Shown here one piece after another: positions 11,266-24,300 of a DNA stretch of 64,000 nt. This DNA comes from Chalara sp. BL73. Its lineage: Eukaryota > Ascomycota > Leotiomycetes > Helotiales. Every line of letters begins with the position of its first letter. Position 1 is the stretch's first letter. The stretch covers positions 1,240,001 through 1,304,000 of the forward strand of contig CAKJVC010000006.1 of the NCBI GenBank assembly GCA_918026815.1, given 5' to 3'. The notes under the pieces were generated by a model, which searched no databases, had not been told where the DNA came from, and was given only the letters and a program-made list of their open reading frames with translations. Made by a program: the position numbers and the translations under genes.

Positions 11266-13476
11266 TTAGCATAGAACAAATCGGGATGATGATAGATGGC
11301 AATATTTCACACAACATTCCAAACAGGAATCCAACCTTACTACCCCTGGCTGGCCAAAAGCGAGAGTGAAAAACCTGGCTGGCTCATTCCTGTCACACTG
11401 AACGATGGCGATGCTGTCGGGGCCGCGAGATCGTGGTCTCGGGTCTTGAGGTTGGGTCATGCAGATTTTACTATTGCGTGGTGTAAAACTCGCCATTCGG
11501 TCATGTATGCAATTGACATAGAGTGACTCAGCGGCTGATTCGAGGGCGTATCTTGGATTCCGCCCAGGAATGGTGGAAAGTTTGGGTAGCAATACCGCCA
11601 CTTCCAGATTAGTCTCCTTGCTGCTTAGCTGCCATTTAAGCTCATAACCTAAAAAGGAATCTTTAGGATATGCCGTCTCTCCATCCACCATTGTAACTTG
11701 ACCATTAAGTATACTTTCTGCCACGCTCTCGGCATCTGAGTCTTCATCGTCGGGGCTCCATTGCCGATAAGTAGGAGAGACCACGACACTGGTATAACGT
11801 TCATCTTTCCACATTAGCGAGCCCGGTACGCATTCCAAGGCCAGGATGCCTTCGCTGTGTATTGTTTGCGTCGAGAAAAATTTGGGGTAAACTGCTTGAT
11901 CGTAGCGCGAAGACATAACCCAGGCATGTTTATCGGACGGCTCATGGCCCAAGATCATGAGAGTATACTCGATGAGATCAGAAACCGAACATTCTGAACT
12001 TTGATTTTTCCCTGATACAATTGATTGTACACAGCGGTTGAAAGGACCCGATGGATCAGAACCGAAGTAGACTTGGACTCCATTTGGATCCACTGGGTCT
12101 AGGAGCGACAAGGTCAAAATATCGGCCACGCAACGGCTGATGTTGAAAAGGAAATGATCGAATTTGCAGGCTGTAATGGCCATCATTGTTGTATTTTGGC
12201 AAGAGCGACAGGGACAATCTGCAGACAATTGAGCTTTGACCAGCGACACCAACTGTAGATCCTTAATCATCATTCCGCTAGAGAGTTCGTTAAGTTTTGG
12301 TTGCGGTTCATCAGGGCTCAGGCCAAGATAATCGTGAAGCATTTGTTCAACCCGTTCGATTGAATTGAAGACTTGGCCTTTGATCGCAGTGGTATCTGGA
12401 ATCCGCCATTGATCTAAATTCGCGACCGACTTCATCCCTGTTGACCATTCTCTACAGATAACTAAGTTTTGCCGAACTTGTAAACAAGCATACGGTAGTG
12501 CTTGAACGCACGCTCGATACCTCAGATTATCAGTATTTCCAAAAAACCGTCGGAGCATCGCTTGCCCGTACACTCCAACTCTGGCCAACCCTTTGAATAC
12601 GGAATTAGATGATACAGCGCGTACGAGATTGTTGATGTTCCCAGTGTATTCGTGGAGGTCAATTCGAACTTCCTGGGGCTTGCCAGTGCTCTCGATCAAT
12701 CGGATGATGACTTGCGAAGCATTTTCTACCAAAGTTCGGCCGTTGTAAGAGACGATGGTTGGTGGTGCGCCTAACGACCACTTTACGAAGGCAACAAACC
12801 AGGCAGCGTGATCCCCGGTTGTCGTTATCTCTATTTTTCTAGCATCCTCTCCTACTCGATCTAAGCAGGACATGGCTTGCGTAAGTCCTACAATAGCCTG
12901 AGGTGGCGGAGGTAGAGTAGTGGTCTTTGGTTCCATTGTTAACCTTAGACCTTCTACGTCTGCTTGTCTCCCCATTTCCTCGCTAAGGATTGGTGCCCAC
13001 CCAAGTACGCTCTCGGAGAATCCAGATTTGGCTAGTCTATCTTCGACCGCCACTATAAGCTGCTTCAAATGCTGGGCTGTAGGCACAAATTTCTTATCCG
13101 CAGCAGTAAGAAGTATCAACTTGTGTAAGATGAGGGCAGCGTTCCACGAGCCGAGTGTGCTCAAGCAAGCTACTAGACCAAGAAAGCGTAGTCCAGCATG
13201 AGTCTGTGAGAGCTGCCAGCCACAATCTCCATCACGGTAGCCAATCTTGGCCTTCAAAAAGGAGACGACAGTGGACTCATGGTTTCGACTGCACAACAAA
13301 TACGCTTTGTGGCAGGACTCTTGAGACATAGCTATGCTTGTACCGAAGCTCTCGCTGGCGGCTAGTGCCAGGACCTGGACATTATCACTGGTAGCAGCTT
13401 CCAAGATGCCTCTAGAAATGCCGATAAGGTCATTAGTGGTCCTATCAAGGTTCCATTGCGGCATTAAGGAGCCCAT
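11266..13476 (-). CDS. Conserved fungal protein of unknown function, 736 aa, single exon
   Basis: A long uninterrupted minus frame starts at ATG 13476 (MGSLMPQWNLDRTTNDLIG) and ends at 11266. The open frame extends further upstream to a TTG, but the first ATG is preferred. The protein looks soluble. Helical N-terminal half (SWNAALILHKLILLTAADKK, then HLKQLIVAVEDRLAKSGFSE), a mid region with GDHAAWFVAFVKWSLGAPP, and a Cys-rich patch CPCRSC that could bind metal. A long C-terminal part includes YRQWSPDDEDSDAE. I recognise it as one of the large filamentous-fungal families without an assigned domain that commonly sits among HET and NLR genes. I do not give it a function. There is no signal peptide and no membrane segment. 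An intact 2.2 kb frame in such a decayed neighbourhood implies it is kept by selection or is young. Confidence 0.75.
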   Translation of the reverse strand: MGSLMPQWNLDRTTNDLIGISRGILEAATSDNVQVLALAASESFGTSIAMSQESCHKAYLLCSRNHESTVVSFLKAKIGYRDGDCGWQLSQTHAGLRFLGLVACLSTLGSWNAALILHKLILLTAADKKFVPTAQHLKQLIVAVEDRLAKSGFSESVLGWAPILSEEMGRQADVEGLRLTMEPKTTTLPPPPQAIVGLTQAMSCLDRVGEDARKIEITTTGDHAAWFVAFVKWSLGAPPTIVSYNGRTLVENASQVIIRLIESTGKPQEVRIDLHEYTGNINNLVRAVSSNSVFKGLARVGVYGQAMLRRFFGNTDNLRYRACVQALPYACLQVRQNLVICREWSTGMKSVANLDQWRIPDTTAIKGQVFNSIERVEQMLHDYLGLSPDEPQPKLNELSSGMMIKDLQLVSLVKAQLSADCPCRSCQNTTMMAITACKFDHFLFNISRCVADILTLSLLDPVDPNGVQVYFGSDPSGPFNRCVQSIVSGKNQSSECSVSDLIEYTLMILGHEPSDKHAWVMSSRYDQAVYPKFFSTQTIHSEGILALECVPGSLMWKDERYTSVVVSPTYRQWSPDDEDSDAESVAESILNGQVTMVDGETAYPKDSFLGYELKWQLSSKETNLEVAVLLPKLSTIPGRNPRYALESAAESLYVNCIHDRMASFTPRNSKICMTQPQDPRPRSRGPDSIAIVQCDRNEPARFFTLAFGQPGVVRLDSCLECCVKYCHLSSSRFVLC

Positions 13477-13938
13477 TTCAAATGGGAGGGGTATATTGAG
13501 AGGGACCGATGCGGCTCTTGATTTAGGAACCAGGATTTGAGATAATCTACAGACTTTAACAACAATCAATCTTGTATTACCCTGCTACAAACTTGGGAAT
13601 TAGGCAGTGTTGAGAATGGCGACGAGGCTAAAGTTGTGTTGTCACCAATGTGACTCTGCTAGGCTGCCAGACGAACATTGGCGCCTAAGGCCGACGGTCA
13701 GGGGTGCGGACATCGTGATCCACACAATACGCCAAGGGATCAACGGAATTAAGCTTTTAGCATGTCGATCTTCTCTCGCAGTTGTTTGGCCGCGCTCTCC
13801 TTTCCTTCGTCATAAATGAGCGGCATGTAGTGGTTTCCTAAATAAGTATTTTATTATCTGCGAAGAGGAGAGCTCCACAAGGGCTATTTTGCCACTATAT
13901 ACTACAAAATATTTGCATATTTTAAAAAATAGCAGAAC
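13477..13938. other. Short intergenic stretch with no supported gene
   Basis: This is the 5' flank of the 736-aa gene. It includes an out-of-frame ATG at 13607 with a 70-codon frame that has no resemblance to anything I know. Confidence 0.3.
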
Positions 13939-14117
13939 TGTAGGAAGTAGGGGTTTACGGATCCACATACGACCCACCAGGTCACGTGGTCCGCACAACC
14001 CCCATTTTGTAGAATCTAGAGTAGAACCTAATACAACAACAATCATTACCATATCCATCAAGAGCAAGAGCGTGGCCTACAAAGTAGAGCTGCGCCTTTT
14101 GCCCCGTGGAAGGTAAG
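13939..14117 (-). repeat. 179-bp dispersed repeat, copy A (inverted relative to copy B at 44342-44520)
   Basis: This block matches 44342-44520 on the opposite strand over 179 bp with 3 substitutions and no gaps (about 98% identity). It includes a CACGTG hexamer and the segment GGGTTTACGGATCCACATAC. Flanks outside the block do not match, so it is a discrete insertion or a fragment of a larger element. The short frames it encodes are not convincing genes. Confidence 0.85.
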
Positions 14118-14891
14118 CCCGTGATACCAACAAGAACCAATCGGTGTTCTCAGTAGCACTATTATAATATATCGACCTTCAATCGCTTATACTATACACT
14201 ACGCAATATAACATTATTAATTTGAACATTGCTACGCACAAATTAGCAATATTATCTTGTATTGCGATACATCGTAGCATATTATATACCATTAATGTCA
14301 TGTGCTATAATCTCAGGCCAGAAACAAAGGCTTGAATCAATCGAGCGATTTCAGTGTGTGGGTACTTATCGTTAACTTCTCTTTTTCGAAGGTTGAGTAA
14401 TCATGTGTCAATGACGGGCCATCTCACTGGTTTGCTTCTTTAAGGCAGCGCTTGATATTGGCGGCTTTTAAATTATTATTAATCACTTTTTAAAATATGC
14501 AAGCCTATTCCATCTGCATTTCAAAAGTTGGAAACTACTCTCTGAGGAGAGAACAACAAAAATTACTTCTCCGCCACGAGAAAGTCCCTCCCATTCATCT
14601 TCCTGTTTCGGTTGCATTCTCCCCTCTAGAAGTTGCCTGCAGTTCCTCGAAAGCGAGCTTATATTTCGGGCCTCTGCCGGCCCGTTTATAACAAGAGCCA
14701 TGTCAGCATATGTGACTGAGTTCAGTTCGAAGCGGAGTCAAATGTTATTACCTCGCCTATTTCCATTTCAAGAAATATTAATTCAGGCATTGTGATACCT
14801 GCATGATCTATCAAAAAATGTCATAAAAATATCAAGTACATGCAATGAATTCGCTTGGAACTCATTTTCGACGTGTTTAAGTTTTCCTAAT
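14118..14891. other. AT-rich intergenic stretch with no supported gene
   Basis: Very AT-rich between about 14160 and 14330, with many short direct and inverted ATAT-type runs. No gene or clean terminal repeat found. Confidence 0.3.
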
Positions 14892-16960
14892 TCATATCAG
14901 TTTTAACCTCTTTACCTTCAGTCCCTGAAGAATTCCAAGATCTTCTCGGATGTCTAAAACGCCAATCCGTTCCCATGCGCCTCTAATATCGGAACACGAC
15001 TGCAGAACAAGCATACATAAATATGTAGCTTGCTGGTTGGATTCCCAGTTTTTATCTACTATTGACCTGCCGACAAGTAAGCAACAGGTATCTTCAGCTG
15101 TCTCCTCCAAAGGCCCCGTAATACTGGGAGGAACATCCATATCCGCCTTTACAGTCGTAATGATCACCATGTCATCGAATTCAATTTCAAAAATCAGAAC
15201 GGCATCATGCTTCTGTTCGTCGACACAACCACCAACACAAGCGATCACGTTCACAGCGGAGCCTTTTACCCAAATCGCTCCGGGCCCAGCCCCAAAATTT
15301 AATGACTGCTCCGACGGAGGATCCGTATCCAGAAATTCAAATCGTTCATCAGAAGCAAACGATTCGTCATCTCCAGCCGGAAAAAAGACCTTGTTTCCTT
15401 CAGCTAGCACCATACTAGCCCAAGACCAGGTCGGAGCGACCTCTTTGCCCTGTCTCCTCGTTGCAGGATATCCAGGGCTTCGTTGATTGTACCGGGTAAC
15501 ATTCCACAACAGTCCTCTAGCAGCATCACCGCCCCAGACACCTTTCAAATATGCGCCCCTTTGACTCTCCCAAAACTCCTTCGCAACACCTGTCAGCGCT
15601 TCTAGTCTATCGCTCGGATATGTTAGTCTCAATCTTGAAAATGCCTCCACAACTCCGAACCAAGAAGTGTACGACAAGTCGTCAAAATTTCGAAGGGGAT
15701 TGGAGGTGAAGAAATCGAGACCACTACATTCACACCGAAGTCCGGCACGGCATTCCATAACTAGCTCCGAGGGGTGGAAGTGCAGTGTCCTGGGTGCCAG
15801 GTGCCTTTCTTGGAATACCCATGCTCTGGAAAGCAATGGTGCTTCAGCAGTCTCGTTCCCATCTCCAGCCCCATTGACTGTTTTACTAGGAGTTGAATAA
15901 AGCATATGCACCCCACTCAGAGAGGGCCTAACAAAAATAGCAACTTCGTCTCTAGTATCGCCGACGGGTGTAGGAGGGATGGGGATAGAATTGTGAGTGA
16001 TACTACGCGATGAAAGAAACACCCGTGAACCGTCAGAGGAGCCGGTGGCTGCAATGTTGAGATAGGAATTTGAATAAACAGAAGCCATGAGTCCGGATTC
16101 ATGTCTCCAATCTTTTGGAGAATCTTGGATTATACAAAGTGAGTCAATCCAGATATATTTGATATCTAATTCTCGAGCAATGGAGATGGCATCCTGGAAG
16201 GTGCGAGGGAGGGCATCAAAGGGAATGCCATTTTGGAAGGACGACACTTTGGAAGACGTGGTTTTGATGAACTGCAGTTCCCCCCAGCAGTGCGAGAGTG
16301 TTGCGTATAGGGGTATGCCTGCCGAGATGTCCATCTGCTTCGTTTTGACTAGGATGATGGATGAGTCGGGACGGGAGCATATATCCAGAAGTCGAGTTGG
16401 CATCACGCCGTGGGGACTTCTGCCACATGAAGAGTGGGTCCGGAGACAGTGTGTGATCCAAGAACGGATCAGGGGTAAATGTGACTTAGGCGAAACTAAG
16501 GGAGCGATGTCTCTGGCGCAACCAAACACATCCCACTTGGTGTCGCACGATATCGGCCCTGCAGTTAATCAAATAAGCGACTTCCCACGTCATATCGGAT
16601 GGAACACACACGATCCTCCTTTGCATAAAATTGCATTCTCACTGATTTCTCTCCATTCCCAACTTCACCAAAAACCTCAACTTCGAACGGGTGGTCATTT
16701 TGCACGATGAAGCAACCTTCGCGCTTGCTCAAACCCTGCAGCTCGTCGCAAAATACCCCCCGACTCATAATCTCGATTCCATTTTTGATCGCTGAACAAA
16801 TGTCGCACCTTTGGGCTGAGATTTCTAGGATTGAGAATGTGAAGGGAAGAGTGCATTCGATGAGTAAATTGTCTGCGACTTTGAATTGCCACGAAGTGGT
16901 AGGGCTGTGGACCGGCTTCAAGTCGAGGCAAACGGGGCAGGTGGTGAGGCTGGGTTGCAT
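14892..16960 (-). CDS. HET-domain protein (heterokaryon incompatibility), 671 aa
   Basis: HET domains trigger cell death when incompatible fungal individuals fuse; the domain resembles TIR-type modules. Two exons: 16612-16960 and 14892-16558, joined through a 53-bp GT-AG intron (16559-16611) in phase 1. Reading through without splicing hits a TAA, so this intron is required. The N-terminal part has a Cys-rich section (TCPVCLDLKPVH and RCDICSAIKNGIE). The HET blocks follow: YATLSHCWGE, IKYIWIDSLCIIQDSPKDWR, SVYSNSYLNIAATGSSDGSR and LSRAWVFQERHLAPRTLHF. The long C-terminal region includes APTWSWASMV, usual in this subfamily. ATG 16960 was chosen over the upstream GTG because it is the first Met before the Cys motif. 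The frame is intact, so the gene is probably functional. The trigger or partner cannot be told from sequence. Confidence 0.9.
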
Positions 16961-19021
16961 TCTCGCTGAAGCCTGGTTGAAAACAATCAGCACCAGCCTC
17001 GCGATATTCTCCCACTTTCAACCTTCAGATCGACACTGACTCAGTCAAGAAATATATTTTGAAGATTAACATTTCGAACCTGAATGGCGATGTTGTAGTA
17101 TTTAGGAAATGCGCGGTTATCGCAGCATTAAATATTGCTCGGACTTGCGGTATACACCGTCTGCCTTGGGCATCAGTGCGTCAGGTCACACTGATGGAAG
17201 AAGCATTTTTGTGGTTTTGTGGTCTTCAGATAAGGGTGTAGGTGAAAGCTAAACAGCAAATTAGTAAGTTGTTTTTTAGCCTCGACATTAGTATCCGACT
17301 TTTCTTGACTGAACAAAACAGAAAAACAATATGCAAGGTCGAAATATGTGTTATATTGGAGACGGGGAGATGTTAGCTCCTACAGTGAAAACATTGCGGC
17401 AAGCAGGAATTGGAAAAGAAAGAACGTTCCTTTCAAAGATCGAACAGTCAGAAATATTTCCAAAGTCTCAAATTATTGCTAACAGTATTAAGCGCAACCC
17501 AAAAACGATATTCAAATACGAATCAAGGAAAGCAAGTGCACGACGAGCAACAGCGGTCTTGACGAACCGACCAGGCTCGGCGAGGCTACCGGTGCCTTTC
17601 GATATGCTGCCAGCAGAACAGAAAAACAAACGACGAGAATAGAGCAGGGAGGAGCATCCGATCAAACAAGGAATCTCGGCGATGAGTGGTCTCCCTTGCC
17701 AACACGACTCATTCCGCTCCTGCTTAATCGAACGAGCACGCCCACTTCAAATGGGTGTGTTCCAAAAGCACATCCAGCAATCCTCCAAGAGTAATAATCC
17801 ATCATTCCAAGAAACATTATCGGCAATCCAGCCATCTCTTATCTGATTTAATAAACATTATTTGTTGACTCATGTCGCTGACTTCGCTCAAGAGCGTATC
17901 CTGCTCAACCTGTTCAACCTGTTGTGCGTCAGTACAAATCCTCTCAGCTCAAACACAGAATGGCTCTTACAACTTAGTTCTTCCCTATTTACGGCAACAG
18001 CTTTCACACACGCTCCCGGCCATCCTGTCACTGAAGACTCGCCGGATTGCGCAATATGAGCCCTGGAGCCGGGCCTCCGCACAAAACTCAAACCTTTGAG
18101 TTACATGGCCACAAGCCCATCGCGTTTGGTGAATGGCACACATCTCAACTGCGTGTCAGTATTAGGTATGCAGGTTCTCCGTCATCAAGTTGGAGCCCAC
18201 GGGCAGAGCTCGGCTCTTGCTTCGCTGTTGAAGATCTGAGATGGAAGGAGCTCGCTGGGATGCTGGAGCGTTCGGTGCAGATGCCTTGATGAATACCGAT
18301 TTGGTGATGGCTTCTTCTCCTGCTTGATCCTCGTCGATAAAATTTCGATTGTGACCCTCTTCTAGGAGGTATATTCAAACCGTGTACGATCGTCACCGGT
18401 CTCCTGGACCTGTTGAACTGGAATTCGGAACGTATGGTGGAGAAAAGGGTGAGACACGACGACTCAAAACTTATTGAGGTGAACGGCAACATATTGAAGT
18501 TTTCACTGACGTGTTTTTGCTGAAGCGAGGCAATGGAGGATGGGGATGGAAGCATTTCTTGATGAAATTTCTACGGCTCGTGAGCTTTGATGAGACTCGA
18601 AAGCACAAACCTTTTAACATTCAAGGTAAGATACCCCAGAATAAAACTAACTGTTTTAGTACACTCTTGACATATTTATTACTATATCTGCGTTGCTTAT
18701 TGCAGCATTGATGAGCGGCTTGTTTACTGTCACTTTCCCCTTTTTCTGCTCGCTAAGCGTTTTCGTCCCCATCCCCATCCCCATCTCCATCCCCATCCCC
18801 GAACTATCATCGGCTTCGCGAAATGCAAAGCACTGCCCCATAGATTTTTAGACTAGCCTCACAAGATACATTCTCGTTGTCTTTAGCTATATATTACAGA
18901 TCTTCCCTTTCTCACTTACAACGGCATCCTCACCAGTCGCTCACGCACAGAACCGCCTTTCAGGCGCTACGCCACAGTTCACCAAGTACTTAAAGAGACA
19001 TATATTTGGGGATCGATCAAT
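16961..19021. other. Intergenic stretch with a small microsatellite and no supported gene
   Basis: Short frames at 17331-17642 (plus) and 18145-18555 (minus) lack recognisable motifs. A CCCCAT-type hexanucleotide microsatellite with one interruption lies at about 18766-18800. The final 100 bp is the likely promoter and 5' leader of the zinc-finger gene. Confidence 0.35.
18766..18800. repeat. CCCCAT hexanucleotide microsatellite
   Basis: Roughly six tandem copies of CCCCAT with one CTCCAT variant, directly visible. Confidence 0.8.
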
Positions 19022-21392
19022 ATGACCACTAATACCTCGAAGTCTACAAATATCTCAATGCCTGGGGGGGCTCCTGCAGCCTCAATAACAGAATCAACAT
19101 CTTTCGACAAGATTATGAGTGAGGTCACCGATGAGGAGGGGTACTCCAGCAGTGCCCCTCATTCAAGATCACCCGTGCCTGAAGATCAAGATTCACCAGC
19201 CACAGTTCACTTCATGGGCCGCGTACAACAACGAAGAGAACCAGCGACCAACACCGACAATGAGACCTACGACAAGCATCCGCACAACGTTAATCGCCGC
19301 AACAATTCAAACGAAAGATCCGCACAGCATCCCAGCAACAGAATCGCCCAAGAGAATTGCAGGAGCGCAACCAAGCCTCGTACCCCCACCAGATCGCCGA
19401 CAACATCGAGTCCCAATGGAAATTCATCGCGAAGAATCCCAGAGGTATTTACACCACCCCGAACCTTGGGAACAATGACAGGCGGAGCCTCTGGGCCACC
19501 AGCCATGCAGATTGCGCAGGCCATGGCCCAACATCCTGTAGCCCAGACCATGGACCGAGGAGCCCAATTCAACGATATGCGTCGAACAGCTACCCCGCGT
19601 GTTTCCGAAACGACGGCGGAAACAAACATCCGAGATAGTGAATTCTCGCAGCATATATCGTTAGCAGATAGCCGAGTCCATGACGGTATAGCAGTGGTGA
19701 GTAACGAGCCAAGTTTCGTTGTAACAACCCATGATTTCAACTGTCCACTGGGCGGGATGGTCCGCTTGACAGCATATCACCACGTCAAAACTGATGTCCC
19801 CTTACAACTATCTGCGAAAAATAGCACACTATGCTGACCATGTTTGTTTGGGACCTCAACAGGCTTCACTCCCAGCCTCAGCCGCCGACTCACCCCGAAT
19901 AAGACGATCAGCTAGGAACAGCAGACCAGAGATCTCGATCGAGGACGCCGAAGAACGAAGGACTCGAAGTCTAACCCCTGCCACCACACATCAATATGCT
20001 ACATCACATGTCAGAGAGAGAGAAAATAGCAGTTCGGCTAATGATACCAGTCCTTCTGGGTACCAGAGATGTATACTTGAGGATTCTGAGAAAGGAAAAG
20101 AGTTGATCCAGCTCGTCCGCGGATTCATTGAAGGAAATAAAGATGGTGCGGATAAGAAGGTCCTTATGGACATCCATTTGGTGATCAAAATCGGCAACTT
20201 CTACGACACAAATGCGTATGGGCCAGTAGAGCGGGCACTATCGGATGACGATCTCATTAATATTCTTTCCCCTTATAGCAACAAGCCGGCCAGTACAATA
20301 CTGCAACATATTGTGAATGCAGTCGACAAGGCATACTTCGAAGCAGGATGGGTTTTGAAGCCAGCTTGGCCGAGCCAGCACGGAAGTTCTTCAGTGCTAC
20401 CCACTCCCAGCCAGAAGGGAAAAAAGAACCAAACGTTATCTACGCCATCCAAACGGTCAAGCCGCAGGTCATACACGGGGACATCCCGTTCGGGAAAGCG
20501 ATCGAAAAGGCAGTCTGCAGCACCAAGCTTCACCTCAGCACCATCCGAAAGCCGTACATCCATCTCTCAAAGCACCCGATACCGATGCTATTGTGGCAAC
20601 ATGCCTCTTCTCCGCAAGTGGACAGAACATGATGCCACTCACCACCCTCTCCACTTCTTCGCCTGCATCAATGAACCGTGCGAGTATATCACGTCCAGAT
20701 GGGATGTTATGATACAGCATTCGCGAGACAAGCATGACATCAACCTCCAGCAAAACAAGGAGCTCAAAAAAAAGCAGAAGCAGAACAAATTCTTGATTCG
20801 CGACAGAGGGCACGAAAAGTGTATCTACAAAGATTGCAACGCAGTGTTCAGCGGGGACGGCAAGAAAAGCAGGGAGCATATCGGATGGCATCTCAAGCAA
20901 GAGACTTTCGAGACGCTAGTACAGCGTCTTGACCACCGCTGCACAGACGCAAACTGTGGAGGGAAAAGCCACTGGAGATCAAGTGTTTATGTCCAGCCTG
21001 AAAATCGACAGCGAGCAGAAGATGATGACACAGATGAGAGTGGTAGGGATGACTTGAGCCGGAACTCCAGAGATGGGAACGCACGGGTGATGGACGGTGC
21101 TCGGTCTCGTGGTTCCTCTTATGGTACTAGCGAGCGAGGAGGTCCTGTTACTATGGCCGGAGGCGCGAGCAATGCACGGCCCTATTCCAGCCCGTACCAA
21201 GGCGGAGTATGGTCCACGGATCAACAAGCCGCTGCTAATGACCCAATTGAGAATTACGTCCAAGATGAAACAACGTACGTACTTGAGTCGAATCGGATCC
21301 CAACTCATCCTAGTGTTGCTGCGGCACGCAGGCAGATGCGTTCGACAATAAACCAGCACTTGGCACGTTTTCAAGATTACGAAGGAATGTGA
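19022..21392 (+). CDS. C2H2-type zinc-finger protein, putative DNA-binding factor
   Basis: Exon 1 is 19022-19696 and ends at a GTGAGT donor in phase 0. Exon 2 reaches 21392 and starts at 19773 (76-bp intron) or, using a second acceptor with a better branch point, at 19863 (166-bp intron). The first option keeps the reading frame and gives 764 residues. For the second, the frame fits but the edge is uncertain. The N-terminal half is disordered and Ser/Thr/Pro-rich. A helical block follows (EKGKELIQLVRGFIEGNKDG). The C-terminal half has RYRCYCGNMPLLRKWTEHDA, then FFACINEPCEYITSRWDVMI with QHSRDKH as a C-x4-C...H-x4-H finger, then KCIYKDCNAVFSGDGKK with HIGWH as a second C2H2 finger. Basic stretches such as KRSSRRSYTG and KKKQKQNK could act as nuclear localisation signals. 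I infer a nuclear regulator; targets are unknown. Confidence 0.72.
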
Positions 21393-24300
21393 AGTTTGGT
21401 GTTCATAAACGGTACAAGAGGCTGTTGCTCCTTTCAGCAAATATGTCAAGCAAATGAATGGAAATCAAACCATGGGTAAAGACGTCCTCCGTAGGTGTTT
21501 GCGCTATGACACTGCGCGCGAGATGTGGGCGCTTTGTGCAAGTTCGTTGGCCCTCAAAGATTCAATCTTGGGATGAACCCAAAAAGATGGCTGAACAAGA
21601 TGACTGAGATGCCTACTAGAAACACTTCAGATGGGTGGTCCTGGCCTCAAATCTCTGTCAGCAAAAGGTTGGTGATGGCAAGAGTACAAAGGGCTATTTA
21701 AATGGCTTAACAAACAAATATATTTCTCCAAAAAGAACTCAACGCCATGAACCTTCGGAACGACTGCATCGAAGCCCTAGTAGTGGTAGCTTTAATCTGA
21801 GGTCTGTCCGGTCTTATAATCTTAATAAGATCCTCGTGTATATTAGCCTTATTAATCCAGCTATTGTCATCTTCTAGATATTCTGTCTACTTGACCTAGT
21901 ATTAGGTTCAACCAAAATAAAACAATTCCCGTAGGTAAGACCACAGCTTTAGTGTATACTCTATTTTCACTTTCCACATGCTTATGAGTTACCTCGCTTT
22001 TCTTTCTCTGGATGCTATCTCTCGAATCGGTTCGACCACAAAATACATTACTTGATTTATTTCGCGAGAAACTAAGGAATAGTGTAATACCACTACTTCG
22101 GTGCTAGCTTACCCAGTATTACATATTCCTTACTCGGAGAAGCTCGAGATCTTGAGCTTTTTTACGGGGGGACTCTTAGATATCCTCAGTTGGAGATTCA
22201 GCTTGTATTGCTCTTGTATTGAGTGAGTCAAGCGAAACCAGCAAGGCTTTTGACAGAAGTGGCCAGCATGTAGACGAAACACAACGCATTCATAGTTCCA
22301 AAAAAGAACGAAAATCCTATTGTAAACTATCTGCACCTTCCATGTGCTTCTAAAACGGAATTTGTAAGTAAATATTCTCAGGAGGCGACAAAGCGTTTAC
22401 ACCCAAATATTTCAAAGCAACCATTAGCGATTTACAAAACGCGAAAATTCAAAAATTGCCTTCGTGCTCCACTAGCAGACCTTCAACCCATTGTGGTGCG
22501 CTATTCAAAGCATCACTTCCATCCTTTCAACCATCTACTTAGCGGCAGTGAAAAGCGAAATAGGCAAAGTAATGGAAGTTCCTGATCCAATATCCACATG
22601 TCACAGCACCCAACAAAATACTATCAGAGTCGCAGCAATAGTCAACAGAAGATGCCTCATCCCTCCTCCTGCCAATTGTGATGGGAACAAGGATGGGGAC
22701 ACCGGTGAAAACGTCGACACATTCAAGAACGCTGATGATTGCGCCCACGCCAGTGCAGTTGTAGGTGCATACATCTGGGGGTAGATTAGTGTCTGTTGGT
22801 GAATTGAGAGTGCTTAAGGTGGAAGAAGTTGAGCAGATGTGCTTGTGAGAATGGTCAGGTAATTTCCAAATTGCTAACGCTCCCAGCTGACATCTCGATC
22901 CTACTAAAGCCTAACTTGAAATATCTAAGGCCATTCCCCAGACCCACTTTGCTTCTTCTTAATTGAATGCGTATCTCCAAAGATTATAGAGCATATGATA
23001 AGTAAATTACGCAAAAAGGAATATAGGGTTGGCTATTTACTATATACATTTTGCTGCATATTCAGCATAAACATCAAAAGGTACTGCAAACTGCGGACGC
23101 AGAATGTGAAACAAAATACCGACGTGGGTGGCGATTGTTACGTGAAATATTTGGCTGCATTGCCCCTCAGTTCTCTCTCCATTATATACACAGACAGCTA
23201 CATTGGAGGAAAACGTTTCTTTTTAGAATTGTGCCGGTATTGCGGTTCGAATGTTACGCTGTATAGCCTTAATCGTCGAGACCATACAATAATACAAATG
23301 CGACTTTGGTGAAGGGGATTATTTACAAGGCGAGAAAGAGACCCATAACGAAAGCTTTGATTAAGCCATTTGCACAATACTCATTTTGCTCAAAACAAAA
23401 GGGGCCAACTTACAAGTATGGTACTTATATCAGTGGTACTGCCGTGCGTCGGGCTGCTGACAGGATCTTCAAGCAACTGGCGATAAAGTGGATTTACATG
23501 TCTCCCCTTTAGTTAGGATGTGCACAGATTGATATCCTATTATAGGTTGATTAAAAAATATGCGGGCTTGACATGGAGACCAGTGTATTTCTCATGCTCT
23601 GTACATACCCTCGCATTAATTGTTTGGGAGTGGAGGGCCCCCGACTTTCGTAAGTCAAACGAAGGCAAGGATCCCGACACGTATGAAAGAACACCGAAAG
23701 AGGCGGCTGAAGCTACTCGGAAATGGACCGTTCAATACTTGGCGACGGGTTAGTGGGAAATCAACGAAGGTAATAGATGTCTAAGCCGCCCATTGTACGG
23801 CAGTGTATTTAGCCTATTTCGGAATCTGAGACAGCGGCCAAAATAGTTCCAGGTTATCTTGATAACCTTGCTCGTGCTTTCATGGACCCTATTAGAAGCA
23901 AGCATGATATCACAATTAGGTAAATGCCTGGAAGATGGGTCCAAAGAGCCTCACTTCACAATAGTTTCTATCTCGGCGAAGATTTGTGCTTTTGATATCA
24001 AGGAATGAAAGTTGTCATGCCAAATTATTGTGATCCTCGTCACATTGTACGAACTGTTTAAACTTCCAAGTCGATGGAAATCTAAATTGGGGAGCACTAA
24101 CGGGCTGCCTTATGCTGATCATCTACGGGGTAATCTAAGCCGAAGATTATACTGCAAGGCTGGGTATCTTATCGATTCTCCTCAAAGCCTAAGTAGCCCC
24201 ACACGAGAACACGACGGCACGCTGTCTCAAGTGCTGTGTGGACACCTAAACGAGGTGTTCTATGGCTTGCTAGAACTTCGTTTAAACAAGGACTACGGAG

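Noticed and set aside
12920..13201. Plus-strand frames inside the 736-aa gene
   Set aside because: Antisense shadows of the real minus-strand gene.
14950..15486. 178-codon plus-strand frame
   Set aside because: Antisense shadow of the HET gene at 14892-16960.
16559..16993. HET gene at 14892-16960 as a pseudogene, because the first exon runs into TAA
   Set aside because: A 53-bp GT-AG intron (16559-16611) removes the stop and restores the frame into the second exon.
18145..18555. 136-codon minus-strand open frame rich in Ser and Arg
   Set aside because: Low-complexity composition with no conserved motif; probably chance.
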